From Mucilaginibacter sp. (GTDB lineage Bacteria; Bacteroidota; Bacteroidia; Sphingobacteriales; Sphingobacteriaceae): a stretch of DNA of 64,000 nt. Under the pieces are notes generated by a model. The model was not told where the DNA came from. It did no database searches and saw nothing but the letters and a program-made list of their open reading frames with translations. Shown piece by piece: positions 35,386 to 44,057 of the stretch; position 1 is the stretch's first letter; the number at the start of each line of letters is the position of its first letter. The stretch is taken from NCBI RefSeq assembly GCF_025359345.1, contig NZ_JANYGQ010000009.1:124001-188000 (forward strand), written 5' to 3'. A program made the position numbers and the translations under genes.

Positions 35386-35476
35386 GTATTTCAATGATAA
35401 ATAATAGTAAAATTAACAAAAACGAAAGGCCAGGCAATATAACCTTCGAATTTCATTTCACCTCCATCCGCAGCTA

Positions 35477-35507
35477 CCATGAACTATCAACAATGAACCA
35501 TGAACCC
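35477..35507. repeat. Word repeat (CATGAACnnTnAACAATGAAC)
   Basis: ccatgaactatc, aacaatgaacc, atgaacc words follow each other in the spacer before the helicase gene. One arm only; it looks like a decayed member of the word-repeat class seen elsewhere. Confidence 0.4.
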
Positions 35508-35616
35508 CCACTGTTAACAACTATTTCCCAAAAAACATTTCCACTTCAAACAAATTCTGTTTACGTTTGAATTTTTTGTTGATGTAGCTTCTATTAATTT
35601 TTTATTAAATAGAACT

Positions 35617-38517
35617 ATGTTACGTGTTGATAGTACCAAGCCTTGCCAGATAATTTATGCCATAGCAAAGCATGAGTATTTATCGTATGTAATTGAACCA
35701 CACATAGTTCAACTAAATCCAAACGGCGAATTTTCCCTTACCCACCAGCGTTTATTCAGCAATACAGCCAAAGAATTTGCACACTGTATCGATGATATCG
35801 ATATAAAGCTGATTAAGATACTGGAGGAGATGGAACAGGGTAACCTGATAAAAAAGTTCTATAAAAAGCCGATCCGCCCCTTTGAGTTTTTTACCAAGAT
35901 ATTTAACGAACAGCTTTTTGATACCCTTCGCTCTAAAATAGAAAAGCGCATGGCCGAAGCCCTGGCATTACTAAAGGACAAGCCATTGTACCAAATGAGC
36001 AAAGAGGGTTACCCCGCCGAGCGCAAAGTACAGATAGCCACTGAAGTTGCTACAGTGTTGTTTCATTTCAGGCGCGGCGACGACGAGATACGGTATTTCC
36101 CTACCATTAAATACCAGGGTTTGCGTATCGAGTTTATGTTTAAAAACGCCGAGGTTATTTGTAACCACCCTGCATGGATGCTGTTGGACGATACCCTTTA
36201 CCATTTTGAAAAGGAAATTGAAGGTAAAAAGCTGGTGCCGTTTTTAAACAAGCGGTACATTGCTATCCCAAAATCGTCGGAGCAGTCATACTTCGAAAAA
36301 TTTGTGGCGCCGCTGATCGAGAAACATCATGTGTATGCCGAGGGCTTTACCATCAACACCGAAAAATATGATGCCCGGCCGGTTTTAAAGCCCATTTACA
36401 TGGAGGGTGGCACATCGCAGCTGCAGCTTTATTTTAAGTATGCCGGGTATGTTTTCCCTTACGGGGATGAGCGGCTTATCTCGGTGCGCATGGAGCGCAA
36501 TGGTGATGATTATACCTTCCACCGTATTAAACGGTCGGTTACCTGGGAGAAAAATAAATTCAACCATTTGGAATCGTTGGGTCTAAAAACAGCTTCTTCG
36601 CTGTTTAAAAACCTGGAAGTTGATAATAACGATGAAGATGCCGACCATTCCTTTTCCGTTTTTGAATGGATAAACCAGCACTATGATGAATTAATTAAAG
36701 AAGGATTTGAAATTGAGCAGCCGGACTCCGGCAGCCAAAAGCGCTATGTTTTCGGCACCAGCAAAATCGACCTTACTGTTAAAGAGAATAACGACTGGTT
36801 TGATATCGAGGCCATGGTCTATTTCGGTTCGTATGCCATTCCGTTTATCCAGCTAAAAAATCATATCCTTAACCGCAAGAAGGAGTTTCTATTGCCATCT
36901 GGCGAAATTGCTATTATCCCAGAAAAATGGTTTTCGCAGTATGGCAACCTGTTGCATTTTAGCGATGGCAGCACCGATATTAAGTTGCGCCGCCATCACA
37001 TCGGCCTGGTTAATGAATTGGCCGAAGGCGAAATGGCCAGCGTTACCATGACGCGCAAGTTGCAAAAGCTTCTTGATTTTGAAGAGCTGGAAGATATCTG
37101 CCTGCCACAAAATTTCGAGGGCAACCTGCGCCCATACCAAAAAGCCGGTTACAACTGGTTCCATTTTTTAAAGAGCTACCACTTTGGCGGTTGCCTGGCA
37201 GATGACATGGGTTTGGGTAAAACCATACAAACGCTGGCCCTGCTACAAAAGCATAAAGAAGATACGGAAGCGGCAGGCGGCAAAGCAACATCGCTGGTAA
37301 TAATGCCGACTTCGCTGATATACAATTGGCTGGCCGAGGCTAAAAAGTTTACGCCACAATTAAGGCTGATGGTACATACCGGCACGTTCCGCTATAAATC
37401 GCCGGAGGTGTTTGCCAATTACGATGTGGTGATCACTACTTACGGTATCAGCCGTATCGATATCGAGCTGATGAAGGCCTACTTTTTCGACTATGTGATA
37501 CTTGATGAAAGCCAGAACATCAAAAACCCCTCGTCAAAATCGTTCCAGGCGGTAAAGCAGCTAAAATCGCGGTTTAAATTGATATTGAGCGGCACGCCGG
37601 TCGAAAATTCGGTCAACGATCTATGGACGCAGATGTCGTTCATCAATCCCGGTTTGCTTGGCGCACAGCAGTTTTTCCAAAACGAGTTTGTAACACCCAT
37701 TGAAAAGAAGAAGGACGAAGACAAAGCCCGCAAACTACAGGCACTAATAAAGCCATTTGTCTTACGCCGAACCAAGGAACAGGTAGCCACCGAGCTTCCG
37801 CCGAAAATTGAGAACTTGTTTTATTGCCAGATGAGCGAAGAACAGGCTGAAGTTTATGAAAAGGTAAAATCGGAATACCGCAACGAGTTGCTGAAAAGCC
37901 TGGAGGATGGCACCTTTGCCAAAACCCAGATACAGGTTCTACAGGGCCTGATAAAGCTGCGCCAGATTGCCAATCACCCCATAATGATTGACCAGGAATA
38001 TGAAGGCGACTCGGGCAAGTTTGAAAACGTGGTGCATACCCTGGCAACGGTGCTTGAGGGCAATCATAAAGTACTCATCTTCTCGCAATTTGTAAAACAA
38101 TTAAATATTTACCGCGAGTATTTTGATACCGAAAAAATACCTTACGCCTATCTTGACGGCAGCACCCAAAACCGCGGTGACGTAGTAAAACAGTTCCAGG
38201 AAGATGAAAAAACGCGGGTATTTTTAATATCGATAAAGGCTGGCGGCGTAGGCCTCAACCTAACCGAAGCCGACTATGTTTTCATCCTCGACCCATGGTG
38301 GAACCCTGCAGTTGAGCAACAAGCCATCGACCGTACACACCGTATTGGTCAAACCAAAAACGTATTCATTTATAAATTCATCACCAAAGATACCGTTGAG
38401 GAAAAAATACTGGCGCTGCAACAGCGGAAGTTAAGCCTTAGCCGCGCATTGATAACTACCGAGGACAGTTTTATTAAGTCTCTATCGTTTGATGATATTA
38501 AGGAGATATTGAAATAG
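35617..38517 (+). CDS. SNF2-family DEAD/DEAH helicase
   Basis: 966 residues. The N-terminal ~500 residues are a bacterial SNF2-associated region without recognised motif. The SNF2 ATPase starts near residue 525: Walker A DDMGLGKTIQT (~529), the DExx motif as DESQNIKNPSSKS (~629), SGTPVENSVNDLW, then the C-terminal lobe with LIFSQFVKQL, YLDGSTQNR, GVGLNLTEADYV and DRTHRIGQTKNVFIYK. Such proteins move on DNA or remodel protein-DNA complexes; the bacterial role is undefined. The upstream spacer holds a word repeat (see 35477). Confidence 0.93.
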   Translation: MLRVDSTKPCQIIYAIAKHEYLSYVIEPHIVQLNPNGEFSLTHQRLFSNTAKEFAHCIDDIDIKLIKILEEMEQGNLIKKFYKKPIRPFEFFTKIFNEQLFDTLRSKIEKRMAEALALLKDKPLYQMSKEGYPAERKVQIATEVATVLFHFRRGDDEIRYFPTIKYQGLRIEFMFKNAEVICNHPAWMLLDDTLYHFEKEIEGKKLVPFLNKRYIAIPKSSEQSYFEKFVAPLIEKHHVYAEGFTINTEKYDARPVLKPIYMEGGTSQLQLYFKYAGYVFPYGDERLISVRMERNGDDYTFHRIKRSVTWEKNKFNHLESLGLKTASSLFKNLEVDNNDEDADHSFSVFEWINQHYDELIKEGFEIEQPDSGSQKRYVFGTSKIDLTVKENNDWFDIEAMVYFGSYAIPFIQLKNHILNRKKEFLLPSGEIAIIPEKWFSQYGNLLHFSDGSTDIKLRRHHIGLVNELAEGEMASVTMTRKLQKLLDFEELEDICLPQNFEGNLRPYQKAGYNWFHFLKSYHFGGCLADDMGLGKTIQTLALLQKHKEDTEAAGGKATSLVIMPTSLIYNWLAEAKKFTPQLRLMVHTGTFRYKSPEVFANYDVVITTYGISRIDIELMKAYFFDYVILDESQNIKNPSSKSFQAVKQLKSRFKLILSGTPVENSVNDLWTQMSFINPGLLGAQQFFQNEFVTPIEKKKDEDKARKLQALIKPFVLRRTKEQVATELPPKIENLFYCQMSEEQAEVYEKVKSEYRNELLKSLEDGTFAKTQIQVLQGLIKLRQIANHPIMIDQEYEGDSGKFENVVHTLATVLEGNHKVLIFSQFVKQLNIYREYFDTEKIPYAYLDGSTQNRGDVVKQFQEDEKTRVFLISIKAGGVGLNLTEADYVFILDPWWNPAVEQQAIDRTHRIGQTKNVFIYKFITKDTVEEKILALQQRKLSLSRALITTEDSFIKSLSFDDIKEILK

Positions 38518-38592
38518 GACGAAAGCCGGGAAAGAGAGTAAAGAGGGAAGAAAAACAACCCAGTATCCGTGATTTATAAACCGTTGCCAAGC

Positions 38593-38615
38593 GGTCGCCT
38601 GGAAGACACTGGCGA
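38593..38615. repeat. Compact GC-rich motif with a GACAC core (copy 1)
   Basis: Sequence with CTGG..GACAC..CTGG and flanks GTCGCC and GGCGAC able to form a 6-bp stem. Similar motifs occur at 39030-39052 and 61951-61974. Confidence 0.35.
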
Positions 38616-38650
38616 CAAGAGATAAAGACTATGATTTTGTATATTGCGTA

Positions 38651-39007
38651 ATGAATTTTTTTGCCGGTTCATTAGTGGTGCTTATGTTTATTTTAATAAT
38701 AGCACTGAACATTGGCATCCTTTATTTATTGATAAAAAGAGCCATAAGAAAGTATGTTAAACCAACTCTAAATCAAAAAGGGCTAGTTTACGTCAACTAT
38801 AGAGCTATAAACCTTTTTGGATCCGGAGATTTCAAAGGGGAAGATAAACGGACTTTTACTCCAATTGTTTCAACTGGCGGTTCGCCTTCGATCGATATAT
38901 TTTTCTATGTTTTTTATAAATCCGGCGATTTAACAAAAAGAGTTACTGTTAAGGTTGAGACAACATTACTATTTATCAGAAAGGTTAAATATAGTCGCGA
39001 ATTATAG
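38651..39007 (+). CDS. Hypothetical membrane-anchored protein, 118 residues
   Basis: One strongly hydrophobic N-terminal helix (residues ~5-28, VVLMFILIIALNIGILYLL), then a basic ~90-residue domain with alternating strands. No family recognised. It stands between the helicase gene and a convergent gene and is followed by a GC-rich 45-bp segment. Its genic status is likely but not certain. Confidence 0.5.
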   Translation: MNFFAGSLVVLMFILIIALNIGILYLLIKRAIRKYVKPTLNQKGLVYVNYRAINLFGSGDFKGEDKRTFTPIVSTGGSPSIDIFFYVFYKSGDLTKRVTVKVETTLLFIRKVKYSREL

Positions 39008-39057
39008 CCGCTACGCTGCCGTACAGCGGTCTGCGGAGACACCTGCGGCGGGATAAG
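39008..39057. repeat. GC-rich spacer with GACAC-core motif (copy 2)
   Basis: The 50-bp gap after the 118-residue membrane protein is GC-rich in a moderately AT-rich region and contains CTGCGGAGACACCTGCGG, a direct CTGCGG pair around GAGACAC. Confidence 0.4.
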
Positions 39058-39732
39058 TCAATTATCGCCCGTAAACAAAGGCAATAATTTATAAACAAAT
39101 GCAACGGCTAAACCAACAAACGACAAATAAAAAATGATTTTGCCTTGCCGCTTGTTGCTTTCTGAATATGCATAAATCATCTCGCCGTTTGGCAGTGTCT
39201 TCTTGTAGGTCCAAAGGTGCCAACCGATAAAGAAACCTAAAATACCACCTACTACTGCAAAAACATATCCCACCACAATCCAGCCCGCCTGCGATGGTTC
39301 ATTTACCTTTAATTCCTCAATCCGCTTCTCCTCTATTACCTCAATTTCATCGTCACTTATTGCATTTCCCCTTTCAGCAAGCAACTTACGGGCAAGTTGC
39401 ACGTCAAAAGCGTTCCATTCATCGGCTTTTGTGATCACGTCCATCAACTCCTGATTAGTAAAACTTAGCAGGTAATAGTCACTTTCTACCTCGCGGATGT
39501 TTTCTTCTGCGTTTTCCTTTACCAACTCGTTTACTTGCTCAAAATCACCGGGCATTACTTTCACGGTATACTCTTTTGTATGTGCGTATGAAAACGATGG
39601 ATCAAAGGAAGGCGCTTCTTCTTCTAAAAAATACTTTACGTCATTAGCATCCAACAGCTCAGCAAGTTCATTGGCCAAGACAACGTCATTAAATTTTTTG
39701 TAAGTTATAAATTCGGGTTCTATAAATTTCAA
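39058..39732 (-). CDS. DUF2007-like protein with two C-terminal membrane helices
   Basis: The start is proposed at a TTG (39732), giving MKFIEPEFITYKKFN, because the only ATG (39774) would overlap the upstream gene by 38 bp. Residues ~10-80 resemble the DUF2007 fold (LANELAELLDANDVKYFLEEE, KVMPGDFEQVNELVKE) thought to bind a signal or protein. Two helices near the end (~148-170 and ~199-219) place it in the membrane. It is transcribed after the 289-residue exported protein gene, possibly in one operon. Function unknown. Confidence 0.65.
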   Translation of the reverse strand: MKFIEPEFITYKKFNDVVLANELAELLDANDVKYFLEEEAPSFDPSFSYAHTKEYTVKVMPGDFEQVNELVKENAEENIREVESDYYLLSFTNQELMDVITKADEWNAFDVQLARKLLAERGNAISDDEIEVIEEKRIEELKVNEPSQAGWIVVGYVFAVVGGILGFFIGWHLWTYKKTLPNGEMIYAYSESNKRQGKIIFYLSFVGLAVAFVYKLLPLFTGDN

Positions 39733-39736
39733 TACG

Positions 39737-40606
39737 TTATTGTTTATCCGGGTGGCGTGATTTTTTGTCGGCATTAATTTTATTCCAGGCTTCCATTGTC
39801 AAAATAACGAGTTCATTTTTATCACAATCCCAGATGGAAATGTCGTTTTTCGAAATAACATAGTGCTGTTTCCAGGTAGTCAGTTTTTCGTAAAGCATCA
39901 AAGTACATATATCGGTAGCGCTCATAAAATCACCCGATTCTTTAAGATGCGTGTGATAAGCCGTAGTAATGGCGCTTCCGGTATCGGCTTTGGCCTGTGT
40001 ATAAATAATATTTTTATGCAGGCTTTTTATCCTGGTTATTTCGTTAACATTATTAAAGTTTATTAAATAATCGTTGCCAAAAATAACAATGCCATTTGCT
40101 TTTGGGCTTGTCAAAATATACGCTTTCTTAACGTCTTTTTGAATTAATGGCACCACGTTCAAGCCGGTATTTTTATAGTGCTTAAAGGAAGTGTCGCTAA
40201 TCGCGCGTTTAAATGCCACTGTTCTTATATTATAATAATCCCGCTCAATATTTGTTAAATTTCTTTCGGCCGTGTCAAGTTTATAATTATCCTGGTTAAA
40301 ATCCTTACCGAAGGAAATTGTTGCTATAACTTTCGGGCTATCACCATTTGAAAAAAATATATTTACAAGTTGGTCACTTGTTTCATAGGAAAAGTACCCT
40401 CCGGATAGCGCCTTTTTAGCCGGGCATTTCTCCAAAAAAACATCCGTCCCATACCACGATGCCCATTCAGAACGGTACAAAGCTTTGCCCTCTGTTTGTA
40501 TACTGTCGGTTGCCCTGTCGATGGCCTCGCGCACCGCATCGTGCTGTGCAAATAGTTTTGCTGCACATATTAAATGCAGTATAATTAAGGTAAGTTTTTT
40601 CTTCAT
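39737..40606 (-). CDS. Hypothetical exported protein
   Basis: 289 residues starting at MKKKLTLIILHLICAAKLFAQ (ATG at 40606); 11 residues of an upstream in-frame extension are ignored. The signal peptide is clear. The mature part has no motif I recognise; it is mixed alpha/beta with conserved-looking WYGTDVFLEKCPA near residue 55. It sits upstream of the DUF2007-like gene and divergent from the dienelactone hydrolase. Confidence 0.6.
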   Translation of the reverse strand: MKKKLTLIILHLICAAKLFAQHDAVREAIDRATDSIQTEGKALYRSEWASWYGTDVFLEKCPAKKALSGGYFSYETSDQLVNIFFSNGDSPKVIATISFGKDFNQDNYKLDTAERNLTNIERDYYNIRTVAFKRAISDTSFKHYKNTGLNVVPLIQKDVKKAYILTSPKANGIVIFGNDYLINFNNVNEITRIKSLHKNIIYTQAKADTGSAITTAYHTHLKESGDFMSATDICTLMLYEKLTTWKQHYVISKNDISIWDCDKNELVILTMEAWNKINADKKSRHPDKQ

Positions 40607-40751
40607 ATTGATAAGATGCAGGCAACCGCATGATTCCACAATTTAGGCAGAAAAAAATTACCGTAGCATGTATATTTCAAAACAAATTTAACCTGATATT
40701 GGTTGCTTTAACATTCATTTCGATAAACAATAAAATCACTATAAATAAAAC

Positions 40752-41603
40752 ATGAAAAAGCTTTTACTTTTAACCACCCTCCTTTTTTGCGGAGCATTAA
40801 CTTTCGCCCAATCCAAAAAAGCGGTTGTTTGCCACGGGCCATTACCTGCCACTCAACAATTCGCCATGCTGGCTGCCAGTAACAAATTTGTGATGGCACA
40901 CAAAAAGCCGTTGCCTTTACATTTTCAAAGCAACATTGGTAAAGCCATTACCTACAAAACATCAGATGGCAAAACCGCCAATGCATTTGAATTTAAGGCG
41001 AAAAATCCAACCAATAACTACCTGCTGGTGGTACATGAATGGTGGGGCCTTAACGACTGGGTGAAGAAGGAATCAGAAAAAATTTACACCGACCTGGGCA
41101 ATGTTAACGTAATAGACATGGACCTTTACGATGGCAAAGTAGCTACTACCCCTCAGGATGCCGGCAAATACATGCAAGGTGTAACTGAAGATCGCGCAAA
41201 AGCCATCATTAATGGTGCCATTGCTTACGTTGGGGCAAAGGCGCATATTACTACCATCGGCTGGTGCTTCGGCGGGGGCTGGAGCTTACAAACCACGTTG
41301 CTTGCCGGCAAACAAGCAGCCGGTTGCGTAATGTATTATGGTATGCCCGAACAGAATCTTGCAGCACTTAAAGCATTAAATTGCGACGTACTGGGGAACT
41401 TTGCCAACAAGGATCAATGGATAAACACCAAAGTAGTGGCCAAATTTGAGACCGATATGAAAACCGCAGGCAAAAAACTCTACCTCAACCAATACGATGC
41501 CGACCACGGTTTTGCCAACCCCAGCAGCCCGGCCTATAACAGCCCGGCAACAACCGCAGCCTATGGAAAAAGTATTGCGTTTTTAAAAGCGAGGATGAAA
41601 TAG
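40752..41603 (+). CDS. Dienelactone hydrolase family protein, exported
   Basis: 283 residues with a signal peptide (LLLLTTLLFCGALTFAQ). The alpha/beta hydrolase core carries the nucleophile Cys in GWCFGGGWS, the acid in NFANKDQWI and the catalytic His in YDADHGFANP. HEWWGLNDW, conserved in this family, is at ~95-103. Dienelactone hydrolases open cyclic ester bonds. Here the signal peptide points to an exported esterase with unknown substrate. Confidence 0.88.
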   Translation: MKKLLLLTTLLFCGALTFAQSKKAVVCHGPLPATQQFAMLAASNKFVMAHKKPLPLHFQSNIGKAITYKTSDGKTANAFEFKAKNPTNNYLLVVHEWWGLNDWVKKESEKIYTDLGNVNVIDMDLYDGKVATTPQDAGKYMQGVTEDRAKAIINGAIAYVGAKAHITTIGWCFGGGWSLQTTLLAGKQAAGCVMYYGMPEQNLAALKALNCDVLGNFANKDQWINTKVVAKFETDMKTAGKKLYLNQYDADHGFANPSSPAYNSPATTAAYGKSIAFLKARMK

Positions 41604-41604
41604 C

Positions 41605-41755
41605 GGAATTTCGGATTTCGGATGTTCGATTTCGGATTTAGAAAACAGGGGATTGATGGTTGGATTTAGATAGAATTTCCCATTCTGAAATTGACGCTCC
41701 GAATTCCGAAATATGACAATTCTGAAATCGAACATCCGAAATCCGAAATCATTCC
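41605..41755. repeat. Inverted word repeat (ATTTCGGATTTCGGATGTTCG), 25-bp perfect arms
   Basis: The 25-bp arms at 41609-41633 and 41724-41748 are perfect inverted copies built from ATTTCGG words. The 90-bp centre contains further ttccgaaat and attctgaaat words. The element fills the spacer between the dienelactone hydrolase and flippase-like genes. Confidence 0.92.
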
Positions 41756-41780
41756 CTAACATTGCACAAAATTTCTGCCT

Positions 41781-42755
41781 TTGACTGCCCGCGCTAAAAA
41801 ATTACTGTCCTACCTTCTGAAGTTTGGCATACTTGTATTTGCCGCGTGGTACATATATCAGCGCATTTTAAAAAATCACGACAACATAGTCAATTTTGAG
41901 CGGCTGGTTGCACATGTAACTTACAACAAGGTGCTTTTTACCTTGATTGCCGTGGTATTGCTGATGGTAGTTAACTGGGTACTGGAGTCGTTAAAGTGGT
42001 GGCATCTAACGCGTAGGCTGTCGCCTATGTCGGTGTGGAAGGCTATCGAGGCAGTATTTTGCGGGCTAACCTGGGCGGTATTTACCCCGAACCGTATTGG
42101 CGAATACGGCGGTCGTGTAATGTTTTTGCCAAACCGTAAACGCATTCACGGTGTATTTGCAATGGCGGTTGGTTCGTTCGGACAAAATGTAATCACTAAC
42201 GTTTTGGGTGCGGCAGCATCGGTTTGGTTCCTCTACACTTTTATTCAGCCAAAAGACTGGATCATGGTAGGGGCAACAGTGGTTGCTGCGGTGGTTATGG
42301 CCACAATGCTTACGTTTTATTTCAATATCCAATGGATGGTATCGTTGCTTAACCGGGTAAAATTCCTTCATAAATACCATCGTTTTTTTGATATAATGGG
42401 CACTTACAAAACTACGCAGTTGCTAAACATTATGTGGTTTTGCCTGGCCCGATTTATTACTTTTACTTTTCAGTATTATCTTATCATCCACCTGCTTATC
42501 CCGCAGATCCCGCTTTATCAAATGTCGTTGCTGATGTTTGTTTTTTTCTTTGTCCAGTCGGCCATCCCATCGTTAGACTTAATTGATATTGGTGTGCGCG
42601 GGGTTATTTCGGTAAGGATATTTAGCTATGTTACAAACCAGCATATTGCCATATTAGTTGCCTTTTCCCTTATCTATATTACCAACATGATTATTCCTGC
42701 TGTTTTAGGATCTATATTTGTTTTTAAATTAAAGTTTTTTGATCGTAATTCTTAG
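41781..42755 (+). CDS. Flippase-like integral membrane protein (UPF0104, MprF N-domain-like)
   Basis: 324 residues with a TTG start and about eight membrane helices. The pattern LEALKWWHLTRRLSP-like (LESLKWWHLTRRLSPMS), FTPNRIGEYGGR and SLDLIDIGVRGVIS matches the lysylphosphatidylglycerol synthetase transmembrane (UPF0104) family, which resembles lipid flippases. It overlaps the next glycosyltransferase gene by 17 bp, so a glycolipid that is made and translocated is a plausible joint role. Confidence 0.85.
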   Translation: MTARAKKLLSYLLKFGILVFAAWYIYQRILKNHDNIVNFERLVAHVTYNKVLFTLIAVVLLMVVNWVLESLKWWHLTRRLSPMSVWKAIEAVFCGLTWAVFTPNRIGEYGGRVMFLPNRKRIHGVFAMAVGSFGQNVITNVLGAAASVWFLYTFIQPKDWIMVGATVVAAVVMATMLTFYFNIQWMVSLLNRVKFLHKYHRFFDIMGTYKTTQLLNIMWFCLARFITFTFQYYLIIHLLIPQIPLYQMSLLMFVFFFVQSAIPSLDLIDIGVRGVISVRIFSYVTNQHIAILVAFSLIYITNMIIPAVLGSIFVFKLKFFDRNS

Positions 42756-43869
42756 TACCATATCCTTCCTGCTCACCGGTTTGTTCCTGTGCGTTGTGAT
42801 CTTCCTGGTAATCGGGTGGAACCTAATTAAACGCCCCCGTATTAAACTTGCAGGGTTTACCACCAGGGTAACTGTGATGATAGCCGCGCGTAACGAGGAG
42901 GAAAGTATTCACCTTACCATCCAGGATATTTTAGCGCAGGACTATCCCAAACATCTTACAGAAATTATAATAGTTGACGACCACTCAACCGATCGTACAT
43001 CAGCAATTATAAGCAGTTATGCAACCGATGGTGTGCAGCTTTTACAGCTAAATGAAGACAAACCCTTAAATTCCTACAAAAAAAAGGCGATTGCCGAAGC
43101 CATCAAACTGTCAAACGGTGAATTGATGGTGGCCACAGACGCTGATTGCCGGATGGGTAGCAAATGGCTGTCCTCGATAGTTGGGTATTACGAAGAGGAG
43201 CAACCGCTGATGATATCATCGCCCGTTAGCTATTTCGAGGAAAAATCATTGTTCGAGCGGATGCAGGCATTGGAGTTTTACTCGCTTATAGCAACCGGTG
43301 GAGCATTTATAGGCAATGGCCATGCTTCAACCTGTAATGGTGCCAACCTGGCTTATCGTAAAGATGTTTTTTACGAAGTTGGTGGCTTTAAAGGCATTGA
43401 TGATCTGGCATCAGGCGACGACGAACTACTACTGCAAAAAGTGGCCGCGCGCTACCCCGGCAAAATCGGCTTTTTAAAACATTATGATGCGATAGTATTT
43501 ACCCATGCAAAGCACAACCTGAAAAGCTTTATGGAACAAAGGCGCCGCTGGGCGTCAAAGTCGGTTAAGTATAAAGACAAAAAGGTAGTGGCGCTGGTGG
43601 TTGGTCTTTGGTTATTCAATGTGTCGGTATTGGCAAACCTGGCTTTAGGGCTTTATGATATCTATTATTTAAAAGTATCCGGCTTGCAGTTTCTCGCCGT
43701 GTTTTTAGCCGAAATTGCCCTGCTTTGGCCGGTAACTAAATTTTTCAGGCGCCGCCGTTTAATGGTAGTCCTTCCAATTTCCATACCGTTGTATATTGTC
43801 TATTTTGTTTACATCGGCCTGCTGGGTAACAAAGGGAAGTATGTGTGGAAGGGAAGGCTGGTGAAATAA
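42739..43869 (+). CDS. Family 2 glycosyltransferase, membrane-associated
   Basis: 376 residues, TTG start (MIVILSTISFLL), overlapping the upstream gene by 17 bp. GT-A fold: an N-terminal membrane helix (~5-27), ARNEEESIHLTIQDIL, the metal site VDDHSTD and TDADCRMG, donor domain CNGANLAYRKD, and the QRRRWASKSVKY motif of processive or lipid-directed GT2. Two or three C-terminal helices follow (~288-355). It probably glycosylates a lipid at the inner membrane. Donor unknown. Confidence 0.88.
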   Translation: MIVILSTISFLLTGLFLCVVIFLVIGWNLIKRPRIKLAGFTTRVTVMIAARNEEESIHLTIQDILAQDYPKHLTEIIIVDDHSTDRTSAIISSYATDGVQLLQLNEDKPLNSYKKKAIAEAIKLSNGELMVATDADCRMGSKWLSSIVGYYEEEQPLMISSPVSYFEEKSLFERMQALEFYSLIATGGAFIGNGHASTCNGANLAYRKDVFYEVGGFKGIDDLASGDDELLLQKVAARYPGKIGFLKHYDAIVFTHAKHNLKSFMEQRRRWASKSVKYKDKKVVALVVGLWLFNVSVLANLALGLYDIYYLKVSGLQFLAVFLAEIALLWPVTKFFRRRRLMVVLPISIPLYIVYFVYIGLLGNKGKYVWKGRLVK

Positions 43870-44028
43870 GTGAATGGTTGATTAAGTTGATTAGGTTGAA
43901 TAGTCCCAATGCATCCGGAATTATGGCTTCTTTAAATCAGTCATTTTTGATTCAGACAACAATCAGCCAAATATCATAATCAACTTAATCAACCACTCAC
44001 CTAATCAACTTAATCAACTACTCACTAT
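43870..44028. repeat. Inverted word repeat (GGTTGATTAAGTTGATTAGG)
   Basis: The left arm at 43870-43899 has one copy of the ~21-bp word; the right arm at 43977-44028 has two copies in the opposite orientation separated by ccactcac. Centre about 75 bp. It lies between the GT2 and the permease gene. Confidence 0.9.
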
Positions 44029-44057
44029 CTTTAGCAATAACAACATCCGTATACAAA

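Noticed and set aside
39733..39774. ATG start of the DUF2007-like gene
   Set aside because: It overlaps the upstream gene by 38 bp and adds residues absent in the usual family start; the TTG at 39732 fits better, although it is not proven.
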